This document shows positions 1 to 10,693 of a stretch of 39,989 bases of DNA, piece by piece. The first letter of the stretch is position 1, and the number at the start of each line of letters is the position of its first letter. Position numbers and translations under genes: made by a program. The stretch spans positions 1-39,989 of the forward strand of contig JBIOTQ010000090.1 of assembly GCA_044866075.1 (NCBI GenBank), given 5' to 3'. Below the pieces are notes generated by a model. The model was not told where the DNA came from. It saw only the letters and a list, made by a program, of their open reading frames with translations, and ran no database searches. This stretch comes from JBASRP01 sp044866075. Its GTDB lineage: Bacteria; Actinomycetota; AC-67.

Positions 1-41
1 GCCGCCATGAAAACGAACGTCTTGATGACGTTCTTGTTCAC
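1..41 (-). CDS. N-terminus of an unidentified membrane protein (partial)
   Basis: Reading leftward, a GTG at 41-39 opens a frame that leaves the window after 13 codons, giving MNKNVIKTFVFMA. An AGGAGGG ribosome-binding site lies 6 nt upstream (48-54), a good reason to accept the start. A basic start followed by a hydrophobic run fits a membrane segment and resembles the N-terminus of HtpX-type M48 proteases, but 13 residues cannot settle this. It lies 174 nt downstream of nuoN of the first complex I operon on the same strand. A 30-codon basic frame (130 to 38) ends with its TGA overlapping this GTG, so translational coupling is possible. Confidence 0.45.
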   Translation of the reverse strand, partial: MNKNVIKTFVFMA

Positions 42-168
42 TGCGAACCCTCCTCTGGGCCCGGCCACCCTGGCTTCGGGGCCCCCGGAGCTCCCAGCGC
101 TTTGCGGCGCCGACCTCTCCGAGTATCCATGGTAGCGCCGCGGATGAGGCGCGGCTGAGAAACGCACG

Positions 169-205
169 CGATCGGGCCAACCCGGGTGGGTGGGAGGTCG
201 ATAAG
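169..205. repeat. 3'-flank element of nuoN, copy 1
   Basis: A 37-nt element 10 nt beyond the nuoN stop codon of the first complex I operon. It recurs as a 36-nt copy at 13863-13898 beyond the second nuoN. The two share the first 10 nt (CGATCGGGCC) and a 22-nt block running from GGGTGGGT to GATAAG. They differ only in a 4-5 nt stretch between. No T-run typical of an intrinsic terminator follows. The role is unknown. Confidence 0.75.
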
Positions 206-215
206 CCCGTGCGCT

Positions 216-1670
216 CTAGCCGGCGACCAGGGTGGAGCGCGGCGAGAAGTGGTTGAAGAAGTCGGGATAGATGCCGACCCCAACGACGATGATGACCGCG
301 ATGACGATCGCGACCAGGATCGGATAGGGCACGCCGATCGGGCTCGTATCGGACGCCGGCCGCAAGTACATCCTCGATGCGACGGACAGGTAGTAGTAGA
401 GCCCGACGACGCTGTTCACGACCATGATCGCCGCGAGCCACGCGGCATCGCCGTTGATCGCGGCGGAGAACACGAAGAACTTCGCCCAGAAGCCGGCGAG
501 CGGCGGGATCCCCGCGAGCGAGATCAAGAAGAGCGCCATGGCCGCGGCGAGGCCCGGCTCGCGCTGCGCAAGGCCGTCGTAGTCGGAGACGAGGTTCGAG
601 GGTTGCTTGCGCGACACGCCGATGACGACGGCGAACGCGCCGATGTTCATGAAGCTGTAGATCAGGATGTACGTGAGCGATGCCGAGAACGCGGTGCGCA
701 TGACCTCCGGCGAGGCACCCTCGACGACGGCGAACGGCAGCAGCATGTACCCGGCCTGCGCGATCGACGAGTACGCGAGCAGCCGCACGATGTTCGTCTG
801 CTGCAGCGCAACCACGTTGCCGATCGTCATCGTCAGGATGGCGAGGATCCCGAAGCCCGGCGCCCACGCCTGCGTCTGATGGACGAAGCCGACGAACATC
901 AGGCTCAGCATGCCGGCGAAGCCGGCCGCCTTCGACGCGACCGAGAGGAACGCCGCGACCGGGATCGGCGATCCCTCGTACGTATCGGGCGCCCAGAAGT
1001 GGAAGGGCACGGCCGAGACCTTGAAGCCGAACCCGGCCAGGATCAGCAGGATGCTGGCCACGACCAGCGGGTCGTCACCCCTGCTCGCGAGCGCCCGCGC
1101 GATCTCGGACAGGTTCGTCGAGCGCGCGATGCCGTAGATGAAGGACATGCCGAACAACATGACGGCGGTCGACAACACGCCGAACAGGAAGAACTTGATG
1201 GCGGCCTCGTTCGACCGGGCGTCGCGTTTTCGGAAGCCGGCGACGAGGAAGCCCGGGGCGCTCACGAGCTCGAGCGACACGAACAGCATGATCAGGTCGC
1301 GCGCCGAGGACATCAGCAGCATCCCCAGGAAGCTGGATAGCAGCAGGAAGTAGAACTCGCCTTGGCTCGTACGCATCCCCTCGTCGAGGTAGTCGCGCGA
1401 GATGAGGATCACGATCACCGCCACCGCGAGGAAGAGGAACTTGAACAGCAAGGCGTACGAGTCGAGGACGAACATCCCCGCGAACGTGGTGCGCCTCTCC
1501 CCCACGAGCGTGAACAAGCCACCCAGAGAGGACAGCACGCCGACGAGAGCGATGACCGCGTTCCAGCTCTTCTGCTCGTCGGGCAGGAACAGGTCGACGA
1601 ACAGGATGAGAAGGATGGCGCCGGTGAGGATGATCTCCGGCAGCGCGGCGTGCAGATCGATCGGGCTCAT
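216..1670 (-). CDS. nuoN: NADH-quinone oxidoreductase subunit N, complex I operon 1
   Basis: A 484-residue, almost entirely hydrophobic protein of the Mrp-antiporter-like family, one of three proton-translocating subunits in the membrane arm of complex I. The family motif FHFWAPDTYEGSP is present in the central part, and full length matches the usual 480-500 residues. The ATG start lies 1 nt after the nuoM stop codon, so it is the last gene of a tightly packed operon (nuoABCDHIJKLMN). A second, clearly diverged nuoN lies at 13911-15359. A short element just past the stop codon is duplicated after that second copy. Confidence 0.95.
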   Translation of the reverse strand: MSPIDLHAALPEIILTGAILLILFVDLFLPDEQKSWNAVIALVGVLSSLGGLFTLVGERRTTFAGMFVLDSYALLFKFLFLAVAVIVILISRDYLDEGMRTSQGEFYFLLLSSFLGMLLMSSARDLIMLFVSLELVSAPGFLVAGFRKRDARSNEAAIKFFLFGVLSTAVMLFGMSFIYGIARSTNLSEIARALASRGDDPLVVASILLILAGFGFKVSAVPFHFWAPDTYEGSPIPVAAFLSVASKAAGFAGMLSLMFVGFVHQTQAWAPGFGILAILTMTIGNVVALQQTNIVRLLAYSSIAQAGYMLLPFAVVEGASPEVMRTAFSASLTYILIYSFMNIGAFAVVIGVSRKQPSNLVSDYDGLAQREPGLAAAMALFLISLAGIPPLAGFWAKFFVFSAAINGDAAWLAAIMVVNSVVGLYYYLSVASRMYLRPASDTSPIGVPYPILVAIVIAVIIVVGVGIYPDFFNHFSPRSTLVAG

Positions 1671-1671
1671 G

Positions 1672-3216
1672 TCAGGAGAAGACTCCCGTCAAGGCGCTCA
1701 CCGCGGCGTTGGTGACCTTGAGCACCGCGCCGGGATAGAACCCGAGCGCCGCGATCCCGATCAGAAGCGGCGCCCACGCGGCCCACTCGACCGGCCGGAC
1801 GTCGGGGAGCTTCTCGCTGATCCGATGCTCCGACGCTTGTCCGAGGTTGAGCCTCTGCAGTAGCCAGAGGAAGTAGCCCGCCGTCAGGATCGTGCCGACG
1901 CCGCCGAGCACCATGTAGCTTCGGAAGAGTCCCGTCGACAATCCCTTGGCCGGGTTGAACGCGGCCAGGAGCGCGAACACCTCGCCCCAGAAGCCGGCGA
2001 GGCCGGGTAAGCCGAGGGACGCGATCGCGCTGAAAGCGAGCACGCCGCCGAGCTTCGGCATGATCTGCATCATCCCGGGGCCGATGTCGTCGATCTGGCG
2101 CGTGTGGTAGCGCTCGTAGATCGAGCCGGCGAGGAAGAACAGCATGCCGGTGATCACGCCGTGCGCGACCATCCCGAAGACCGCCGCGTTGATGCCCGTC
2201 GGCGTCAGCGTCGCGATGCCGAGCATCACGAACCCCATGTGCCCGACGGACGAGAACGCGATGAGGCGCTTGATATCTCGCTGCGCCAGGCAACACAGCG
2301 CGCCGTACAAGATCGCGATGACCGCCAAGCCCCCGATGTACGGCGCCCAGTCGTGCGCCGCCTCCGGCAGCAGCGGCAACGCGATGCGCACGAAGCCGTA
2401 GGTGCCCATCTTCAGCAGGATCCCGGCCAGCAACACGCTACCGACCGTCGGCGCGTCGCCGTGGGCGTCTGGGAGCCAGGTGTGGAACGGCCACATCGGC
2501 ACCTTGATCGCGAACCCGAGGAAGAGCCCGGCGAAGACGAGGTTGACGAACGCGGTGCTCCCGAAGTGCTGGCCTTGCAAAGCGACCATGTCGAACGTGT
2601 GTTGCAGGCCCGGCACACTCGCCGAGACGTCCGAGCGGAAGTACATCGCCAGGAACGCGAGGAGCATGAACACGCTGCCGAACAGCGTGTACAGGAAGAA
2701 CTTGATCGCCGAGTACTCCTTACGCTCGGATCCCCAGATCGCGATCAGGAAGTACATCGGGACCAGAACGAGTTCCCAGAAGATGAAGAACAGGACGAGG
2801 TCGAGGGCGACGAACGTGCCGGCCATGCCCGTCTCGAGGATCAGGATCAGCGCGAAGAACCCCTTGGGCTTGCCCGGCTTGGGCATGATCTTGAGCGAGT
2901 AGATCACGCACAAGAAGGTCAGTACCGTCGTCAGCACGAACAGGGGCAGTCCGATCCCGTCGACGCCGACATGGAACCGCGCACCGATCGTCTCGATCCA
3001 GCTCTTGTTCGCGACGAACTGGAACGTCTTCGTGCCCGCGCCGTAGTTGAAGCCCGCCGCGACGATGACGCTGATGACGAGCGCCGCGCCGCTCGCGACG
3101 AGGGCGATCCACCGGATCACGCCCTCTTGGGCCTTGGGCATCCCCGCGATGACCAACGCGCCGACGAAGGGGATGAAGACCCCCAGCGACAGCGCCCACT
3201 CGTGCCAACCGCTCAT
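1672..3216 (-). CDS. nuoM: NADH-quinone oxidoreductase subunit M, complex I operon 1
   Basis: A 514-residue polytopic antiporter-like subunit of the complex I membrane arm, thought to carry one proton path. The signature FHTWLPDAHGDAPT in the middle of the protein identifies NuoM against NuoL (which has LHVWLPDAM). The N-terminal region has the NuoM features of an internal ETGMAG segment followed by a long hydrophobic hairpin. It starts at ATG and sits 11 nt after nuoL and 1 nt before nuoN. Length is normal and no break is seen. Confidence 0.95.
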   Translation of the reverse strand: MSGWHEWALSLGVFIPFVGALVIAGMPKAQEGVIRWIALVASGAALVISVIVAAGFNYGAGTKTFQFVANKSWIETIGARFHVGVDGIGLPLFVLTTVLTFLCVIYSLKIMPKPGKPKGFFALILILETGMAGTFVALDLVLFFIFWELVLVPMYFLIAIWGSERKEYSAIKFFLYTLFGSVFMLLAFLAMYFRSDVSASVPGLQHTFDMVALQGQHFGSTAFVNLVFAGLFLGFAIKVPMWPFHTWLPDAHGDAPTVGSVLLAGILLKMGTYGFVRIALPLLPEAAHDWAPYIGGLAVIAILYGALCCLAQRDIKRLIAFSSVGHMGFVMLGIATLTPTGINAAVFGMVAHGVITGMLFFLAGSIYERYHTRQIDDIGPGMMQIMPKLGGVLAFSAIASLGLPGLAGFWGEVFALLAAFNPAKGLSTGLFRSYMVLGGVGTILTAGYFLWLLQRLNLGQASEHRISEKLPDVRPVEWAAWAPLLIGIAALGFYPGAVLKVTNAAVSALTGVFS

Positions 3217-3227
3217 CCCTGCCTCCG

Positions 3228-5245
<2,018 letters not shown>

Positions 5246-5252
<7 letters not shown>

Positions 5253-5551
5253 TTGAGGAGGTCCACCTCGTCGAGGTTGATGGTCTCGCGGTTGCGGAAG
5301 ATCATCAGGACGATTGCGAGACCGATGCCGACCTCGGCGGCGGCGATCGCGATGATGAACAGCGCGAAGATCTGGCCGATCGCGAGCTTGTCCTGGATCC
5401 AGGAGCCGAACGCGATCAGGTTGATGTTGACGGCGTTGAGCATCAGCTCGATCGACATGAGGACGAGGACGGCGTTACGGCGTGCGATCACGCCGTAGAT
5501 GCCGATCGAGAACAGCAAGGCCCCGAGCGTCAGCACCCACGCCAGATTCAC
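5246..5551 (-). CDS. nuoK: NADH-quinone oxidoreductase subunit K, complex I operon 1
   Basis: A 101-residue, three-helix membrane subunit at the junction of the antiporter modules. The conserved MSIELMLNAVN segment in helix 2 and the AAAEVGIGLA segment in helix 3 carry the two glutamates expected of the family. The GTG start at 5551 is chosen because a GGGGGAGAGG ribosome-binding site lies just before it and the length is the family's usual 100. The frame stays open far upstream, but that stretch is Arg/Pro-rich and belongs to no known domain. The C-terminus overlaps the nuoL start. Confidence 0.95.
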
Positions 5552-5574
5552 GACCTCTCCCCCGTGCTTCCTCG

Positions 5575-6063
5575 TCAGTCCTTGCGCGCCAGAACGATCG
5601 CGCCCACCAGCGCGGCTAAGAGCAGGACCGAGATGGCCTCGAACGGCAGCACGAATCGATCGAAGAGCGACGCACCGATCTCCTTCGTGCGCACCACTTG
5701 CTTGAGCGGGATCTTCTCGTCGCCGAACTGATCCCAGATGAGCCAGGTCAGAACACCGAAGGTCGCGGCCGCGACGAGTCCGGCCGAGGCGCGTTTCTGG
5801 TTGTCGAGCGCCATGCGGCCCATCGGCGCGCGCGTCAGCATGATCCCGAAGAGCAAGAGGACGACGATCGCGCCGACGTAGATCAAGATCTGCGTCCAGC
5901 CGACGAACTCGGCGCCGAGCAAGAGGAACAGAGCGGCGATCGCACCGAGGGTCGCGACGAGGAACAGCGCGGCGTGAACGACGTTGCGGCTCGAGACGAC
6001 GAGCGCGCCGCTGATCCCGGAGACGGCGACGATCGCGGCGAAGAAGATCTCCTGCCCGCTCAC
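5575..6063 (-). CDS. nuoJ: NADH-quinone oxidoreductase subunit J, complex I operon 1
   Basis: A 162-residue, five-helix membrane subunit that couples quinone chemistry to the pumps. The core segment GWTQILIYVGAIVVLLLFGIM, spanning the third helix with its pi-bulge region, is characteristic (its QILIYVGAIVVL centre is nearly invariant in the family). It starts at GTG 6063, overlapping the nuoI stop in a GTGA junction, which indicates translational coupling. A 23-nt gap precedes nuoK. The open frame upstream of the GTG is only the shadow of nuoI. Confidence 0.94.
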   Translation of the reverse strand: MSGQEIFFAAIVAVSGISGALVVSSRNVVHAALFLVATLGAIAALFLLLGAEFVGWTQILIYVGAIVVLLLFGIMLTRAPMGRMALDNQKRASAGLVAAATFGVLTWLIWDQFGDEKIPLKQVVRTKEIGASLFDRFVLPFEAISVLLLAALVGAIVLARKD

Positions 6064-6938
6064 GCGCCGCCCTTCTTGCGCTTGATGATCGACGCCCTCT
6101 TCGCGAGAGCACGCGCGACGCGCTCGGGCTTCCCCGCGGCCAGCTCGCGCTGGTAGGTCTCGTCGTCGATCTCGGGCGGCCCGTGGTCGCCCGCCACGGG
6201 AGCGGCGGCGGGAGCAGCGGCGGGCGCAGCTGCGGCCGGCGCGGCCTCGGCTTGGGGGGCGGCCTCCGCGGGCGCTTCGGCCGGAGGCGCGGCGGCGGGA
6301 GCCGCTGCCGCGGGCGCCGGCGCGGCCGCTCGAGCGGCGGCCGGAGCCGCAGCAACTCCGATGGGCTCGTAGGCCTTCATCGGCGCATCGCGTTCCGGCT
6401 CGGGCTCCGCACCCTCCTCGAGGGCCGGAGGCGGAAGCACGGTGTCCATCCAGCCGCCGAGCACGCTCTTTTCGTGCACGAGCTCTTCGATCGAAGTCTC
6501 CGAATACTCGAAGTGGGGACTCCAGAACAGCGCGTCGAAGGGACACACCTCGACGCAGATCCCGCAGTACATGCAGAGTGCGAAGTCGATCGCGAAACGG
6601 TCGAGTACGTTGCGGGTTCGGGCACGGGCGCCCGGCGTCTTCGGCGGCACCGTGTCCTTGTGCGACTCGATGTAGATGCACCAGTCGGGGCACTCGCGGG
6701 AACAGAGCATGCAGACGGTGCAGTTCTCTTCCTTGAACGCGATCACGCCGCGCGTGCGCGGCGGCAGGTCGGGCATCACGTGCGGGTATTGTTGCGTCAC
6801 CGACCGGCGCGTCATCGTCTTGAGCGTGACCGTCAAGCCTTTCACGAGGCCGAATGCGGGGCCGATCACGGGCTTGGCAGCGATCTTCTTCTCCATCGCC
6901 CGCACGCGTTCGAGCATCTCTTCCTTCGAGCGCGGCAT
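6060..6938 (-). CDS. nuoI: NADH-quinone oxidoreductase subunit I with long C-terminal tail, operon 1
   Basis: A 292-residue ferredoxin-like subunit carrying clusters N6a and N6b. Cys73-76-79-83 and Cys122-125-128-132 each form a CxxCxxCxxxC set. NuoI proteins are normally about 160-200 residues. This one has an extra tail of about 100: an Ala/Pro-rich tether (about 197-250) and a basic, helix-like motif at 257-290 with the core AAGKPERVARALAK. The same motif begins the protein at 39825, in the cytochrome b operon. The ATG at 6938 follows nuoH by 8 nt, and a GTG two codons upstream (6944) is an alternative start. The core subunit is secure; the tail's function is unknown. Confidence 0.94.
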   Translation of the reverse strand: MPRSKEEMLERVRAMEKKIAAKPVIGPAFGLVKGLTVTLKTMTRRSVTQQYPHVMPDLPPRTRGVIAFKEENCTVCMLCSRECPDWCIYIESHKDTVPPKTPGARARTRNVLDRFAIDFALCMYCGICVEVCPFDALFWSPHFEYSETSIEELVHEKSVLGGWMDTVLPPPALEEGAEPEPERDAPMKAYEPIGVAAAPAAARAAAPAPAAAAPAAAPPAEAPAEAAPQAEAAPAAAAPAAAPAAAPVAGDHGPPEIDDETYQRELAAGKPERVARALAKRASIIKRKKGGA

Positions 6939-6946
6939 CGGCACGG

Positions 6947-7933
6947 CTAGAACACCACCTTGAAGACGCCGGTCAGAAGGATGTTCACGAGCGCCATCGG
7001 GATCAGGTACTTCCACGCCATCTTCTGCAGCTGGTCCTCGCGCAGGCGCGGGTACGTCGCGCGCAGCCAGATCACGAAGAAGGAGATCGCGCCGATCTTG
7101 GCGAGCGTCCACAGCGGGCCGGGGATGCCCGGGATCAGGATGCCCTTCCACCCGCCGAGGTACATCACCGTCGCGAGGCCGGACAGCGCAACGATGCCGG
7201 CGTACTCCGACAGCAGGAAGAGACCGAACTTGATGCCGGTGTACTCGGTCATGTGGCCGAAGATGATCTCGGAGTCGGCGATCGGCATGTCGAACGGAGG
7301 ACGCGACAGCTCGGCGAGGCTGGCCGTGACGAAGATGCCGAAGCCGACGATCTGCGGCAGCACGTACCAGTACGCGTCCTGCGCATCGACGATCCCGACG
7401 AGCGATAACGTCCCGGCCTGCATCGCCACCGCCGACGCCGCGAGCACGAGCGGCAGCTCGTACGCGATCAGCTGTGCTGCGCCGCGGATCGCGCCGATCA
7501 GCGAGAACTTGTTGGCGCTCGCCCACCCGGCCATCAGCATCCCGATCACGCCGATCGCCGAGATCGCGAGAGCGAAGAAGAGTCCGACATCCATGTTCTC
7601 GGCCCACCAACCGCCGGGGCCGAACGGGATCACGACGAAGATCATGATCACCGGCGTCACGACGAGGAGCGGCGCGATCGTGAAGACCCACTTGTCGGCG
7701 GCGGACGGGGTGATGTCCTCCTTCTGGATGAACTTCACGCCGTCCGCGATGAGCTGCGCCCAGCCGTGGAAGCGGCCGGCCTCCATAGGCCCGAGTCGCG
7801 CCTGCATGTGCGCCAGGACCTTGTGCTCGACGTAGCCGATCACGAGCGGCGCCGTCAGGAAGAAGACCAGGATGGCGCCGAGCTTGAGCCCGAAGAGGGC
7901 CCAGACGTTGTCGAAGTAGCGCTCGAGGATCAT
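6947..7933 (-). CDS. nuoH: NADH-quinone oxidoreductase subunit H, complex I operon 1
   Basis: A 328-residue polytopic subunit forming the quinone chamber between the peripheral and membrane arms. It contains the loop MQARLGPMEAGRFHGWAQ followed by IADGVKFIQKEDI, the family's quinone-site region, and a GWASANKFSLIGAIR segment. The loop departs from the usual GPNRVGPFG text seen in the second copy at 20278. The start is ATG 10 nt after the nuoD stop. Gene order D-H with no nuoE, F or G between is the hallmark of the 11-subunit operon type. Confidence 0.94.
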   Translation of the reverse strand: MILERYFDNVWALFGLKLGAILVFFLTAPLVIGYVEHKVLAHMQARLGPMEAGRFHGWAQLIADGVKFIQKEDITPSAADKWVFTIAPLLVVTPVIMIFVVIPFGPGGWWAENMDVGLFFALAISAIGVIGMLMAGWASANKFSLIGAIRGAAQLIAYELPLVLAASAVAMQAGTLSLVGIVDAQDAYWYVLPQIVGFGIFVTASLAELSRPPFDMPIADSEIIFGHMTEYTGIKFGLFLLSEYAGIVALSGLATVMYLGGWKGILIPGIPGPLWTLAKIGAISFFVIWLRATYPRLREDQLQKMAWKYLIPMALVNILLTGVFKVVF

Positions 7934-7943
7934 CGGCGGGGCA

Positions 7944-9128
7944 TCACCGGTCGACGTCTCCGACGACGAAGAACACGCTGCCGAGAACCGCGATGAGGTC
8001 CGGCACGAGGATGCCGGGAAGCAGGTACGGGATCATCGACACATTCGAGAACGACGGCGTCCGCATCTTCATCCGCCACGGGTACTTGTCGCCGGTGGAG
8101 ACCATGAAGTAGCCGCACTCCCCCAGCGAGTTCTCGGTGCGGAGATATGTCGATCCGGCCGGCGCCTTGATCGTCTTCGGCATTTTGCCGGGGATGATCG
8201 GACCGGCCGGGATCTTGCCGTGCACCTGCTCGATGATCTTCAGCGACTCCTGGATGCGCCGATACAGCACCGTGAAGCGGTCGAACGAATCGCCGTTCTC
8301 GCCGGTCGGCACGTCGAAGTCGACCTGGTCGTAGAAGAGGTAGGGCTCGGTCTTGCGGGAGTCTTCGGCGATGCCCGAGGCCTGAAGGATCGGGCCGGTC
8401 ACTCCGTAGTCCTTCGCCACCTCACCGGGGAGCACGCCGACCCCGACGGTGCGCTTCTTGAAGATCTGGTTGCCGAGAAGCAAGCCTTCGTAATCGAGCA
8501 GCCTGTGGCGCGTGAGCTTCACGAGTCGCTCCGAGTGCTTCAGGAACCCTTGCGGCAGGTCTTCCTTCAGCCCGCCGACGCGGCAGGACGTGAAGTGCAG
8601 GCGGCCGCCGGTCGCCGACTCCATCAGCGCCTGGATCTCTTCGCGTTCGCGGAACGCGTAGAACATCGGGGTCATCGCGCCGAGCTCGAGGCCGTAGGAA
8701 CCGAGGAACATCAAGTGGTTCAGGATCCGGTTCCACTCGACCATCAGCATCCGGATCCACTGGGCGCGCGGAGGAACTTCGAGGCCCATCATCTTCTCGA
8801 CGATCAGCGCGACGCCGAGCTCGTTGCCGTACGCGGACAGCCAGTCGTGGCGGTTCACGAGCGCGATGATCTGCCGGTAGTCGCGCGCCTCGGCGAGCTT
8901 CTCGAAGCCGCGGTGCATGTAGCCGATGACGGGCTCGGCCGCCGTGATGCGTTCGCCGTCGAGCGTGATAACCACCCGGAGCACGCCGTGCGTCGAGGGG
9001 TGCTGCGGCCCGATGTTGAGGACCATCTCCTCGGTGGCGAGCGCTCCCTCGCCGGCGACGATTACCTCCATGCCCTCCCCGGGACCGCCGGGGAACATCG
9101 CGGACCGTGCTTCCTCGGTCATCGCCAT
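7944..9128 (-). CDS. nuoD: NADH-quinone oxidoreductase subunit D, complex I operon 1
   Basis: A 394-residue 49-kDa-type subunit that shapes the quinone site together with NuoB. The N-terminal loop NIGPQHPSTHGVLRV, with the histidine that faces the quinone head group, is intact, and the C-terminal end FVVGDVDR is typical. The ATG overlaps the nuoC stop by one base (TGATG). A second in-frame ATG two codons on (MTEEARS) could be used instead. Length is normal and there is no fusion to NuoC. Confidence 0.95.
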   Translation of the reverse strand: MAMTEEARSAMFPGGPGEGMEVIVAGEGALATEEMVLNIGPQHPSTHGVLRVVITLDGERITAAEPVIGYMHRGFEKLAEARDYRQIIALVNRHDWLSAYGNELGVALIVEKMMGLEVPPRAQWIRMLMVEWNRILNHLMFLGSYGLELGAMTPMFYAFREREEIQALMESATGGRLHFTSCRVGGLKEDLPQGFLKHSERLVKLTRHRLLDYEGLLLGNQIFKKRTVGVGVLPGEVAKDYGVTGPILQASGIAEDSRKTEPYLFYDQVDFDVPTGENGDSFDRFTVLYRRIQESLKIIEQVHGKIPAGPIIPGKMPKTIKAPAGSTYLRTENSLGECGYFMVSTGDKYPWRMKMRTPSFSNVSMIPYLLPGILVPDLIAVLGSVFFVVGDVDR

Positions 9129-9694
9129 CAGTGAGAGCTCCCCTGTTCGGGATGCTGGCCGGCCGACGCGGGGACGCGGCCGGGCCGCGGACTCGATCCC
9201 GGCGCACCCGGCTCCTCACGGCCCTCCCACTCCTTGGCTTCGCGCGTCATCAGCAGGAAGTCCTTGCGCAGCGGGTAGCCCTCGAACGCTTCGGGGAGCA
9301 AAAGCTTCACGAGATGCGGGTGGCCCTCGAAGGTGACTCCGAAGAGTTCCCACGTCTCTCGTTCGTGCCAGTTCGCGCCGCGCCAGATACCGCTCAGCGT
9401 CGGGACGCTGCCGTCCTCGCGGGCGACGCGGATGCGCATGTTGAGGTGGTGCTGGCGCCGGACCGAGTACAGGTGCGCGACGATCTCGATCTGGTTCTCC
9501 TCCGGCCAGTCGACGCCGCAGAGGAACGTGAACATATCGAAGCGACACTTGCCGCACTCCTTGAGGTGCTGCGCGCAGGCGACCCACTTGTCGCGCGGCA
9601 CCCAGACCGACGCCTGGCCGAACTCGGTGTCGGAGCGCTCGACGAAGGACGCGTCGACCTCTTGCAGGTGGGCGACGAGCTCCTCCGGGATCAT
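9128..9694 (-). CDS. nuoC: NADH-quinone oxidoreductase subunit C, complex I operon 1
   Basis: A 188-residue 30-kDa-type peripheral subunit. The diagnostic stretch NWHERETWELFGVTFEGHP, followed by EGYPLRKDF, lies at about 105-145. About 35 residues of Gly/Pro/Ser-rich tail follow that are not part of the family fold. The start ATG overlaps the nuoB stop by 4 nt (ATGA). The subunit has no cofactor and stabilises the Q module. It has no fused NuoD. Confidence 0.94.
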   Translation of the reverse strand: MIPEELVAHLQEVDASFVERSDTEFGQASVWVPRDKWVACAQHLKECGKCRFDMFTFLCGVDWPEENQIEIVAHLYSVRRQHHLNMRIRVAREDGSVPTLSGIWRGANWHERETWELFGVTFEGHPHLVKLLLPEAFEGYPLRKDFLLMTREAKEWEGREEPGAPGSSPRPGRVPASAGQHPEQGSSH

Positions 9695-10230
9695 CGGTTC
9701 GAGAGATCCACCGGGCCGATGGACCCTCCGACGACGATCGGTTCGCGATCCGCCCGCGCGAACCGCTCCTTCAAGGACTCGTTGCCGATCTCTTGCTGCA
9801 GGCGGAGGATGCCTTCCAGAAGGGCCTCAGGCCGCGGCGGACAGCCCGGCACGTACACGTCGACCGGCACGATCTGGTCGACGCCCTTCGTCACCGAGTA
9901 CGAGTCCCAGTACGGGCCGCCGCAGTTGGAGCAGGAGCCGAACGAGATCACGTATTTCGGTTCCGGGATCTGCTCGAACACGCGCTTCAGCGCCGGCGCC
10001 ATCTTGTCGGTGAGCGTGCCGGCTACGACCAGCAGGTCGGCCTGGCGTGGGCCGTGTGCGACGGGGATGACGCCGAGGCGGATGAAGTCGTGCCGCGAGG
10101 TCGATGCCGCGATCAACTCGATCGCGCAGCAGGCGAGCCCGAAGTTCATGACCCACAGCGAGTACTTCCGCCCCCAGTTGAGGACGAACTTGATCGGCTG
10201 CGGGACGTCTACCTTGTCGACGAGTCCCAT
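9691..10230 (-). CDS. nuoB: NADH-quinone oxidoreductase subunit B, complex I operon 1
   Basis: A 179-residue subunit carrying cluster N2, which passes electrons to quinone. The tandem cysteines of GLACCAIE (34-35), Cys100 in GSCSNCGG and Cys130 in VPGCPPRPE supply the N2 ligands. The N-terminal amphipathic region ahead of the tandem cysteines and the 30-residue C-terminal extension are within family range. It begins with ATG about 50 nt downstream of the nuoA stop, the largest internal gap of the operon. Confidence 0.95.
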   Translation of the reverse strand: MGLVDKVDVPQPIKFVLNWGRKYSLWVMNFGLACCAIELIAASTSRHDFIRLGVIPVAHGPRQADLLVVAGTLTDKMAPALKRVFEQIPEPKYVISFGSCSNCGGPYWDSYSVTKGVDQIVPVDVYVPGCPPRPEALLEGILRLQQEIGNESLKERFARADREPIVVGGSIGPVDLSNR

Positions 10231-10279
10231 TCACATCGGGGGCTATCGCTTCGCTACGTGAGCCCCCATACCCCCTCTC

Positions 10280-10663
10280 TCAGATCCACTCCAGAACTTT
10301 CTTCTTCCAGGCGTACAGAAGCCCGAGGGCCAGGATGACGATGAAGATGACCATCTCGACGAGCACCTGGCCGGGGTTCGGCAGATGCTCGAAGACGGTC
10401 GCCCAGGGGAAGATGAAGACGCTTTCCACGTCGAAGATCACGAACAGGAAAGCGAAGATGTAGTAGCGGATCTGCGTCTGGCTCCAGCCTTGGCCGACGG
10501 GGTCGATGCCGCACTCGTAGGTCGTGTACTTCTCGGCGCGAGGCTTCCGCGGCCGCATCAGGCGGTTGAGCGTGAACGCGATGATGCCGAACCCGACGCC
10601 CAGCAGCGCCAGGGCACCGATGGTCCCGTATTGCCAGAAGTAGTTCGTCACGTCCGTCCCCAC
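10280..10663 (-). CDS. nuoA: NADH-quinone oxidoreductase subunit A, complex I operon 1
   Basis: First gene of the 11-gene operon; 127 residues with three membrane helices. The conserved loop YTTYECGIDP and the acidic helix FVIFDVESVFIFPW are present. The frame can start at GTG 10663 or, four codons on, at GTG 10651 (MTNYFWQY). The second is preceded by GGTGGGG at good spacing and lies outside a strong leader hairpin (10667-10693) that sits 3 nt from the first. I cannot decide between them. A candidate promoter and a Rex-like site lie upstream. Confidence 0.93.
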   Translation of the reverse strand: MGTDVTNYFWQYGTIGALALLGVGFGIIAFTLNRLMRPRKPRAEKYTTYECGIDPVGQGWSQTQIRYYIFAFLFVIFDVESVFIFPWATVFEHLPNPGQVLVEMVIFIVILALGLLYAWKKKVLEWI

Positions 10664-10666
10664 CGG

Positions 10667-10693
10667 CCCGCCCGGCTTCGGTGTTCGGGCGGG
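10667..10693 (-). promoter_or_regulatory. Leader hairpin next to the nuoA start (operon 1)
   Basis: CCCGCCCG at 10667-10674 and CGGGCGGG at 10686-10693 are perfect reverse complements around an 11-nt loop. Read on the minus strand, the stem ends 3 nt before the first possible GTG of nuoA. It also contains the only purine-rich stretch that could serve that start as a ribosome-binding site. It may control translation or act as an attenuator. No T-run follows, so a simple terminator is unlikely. Confidence 0.5.
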
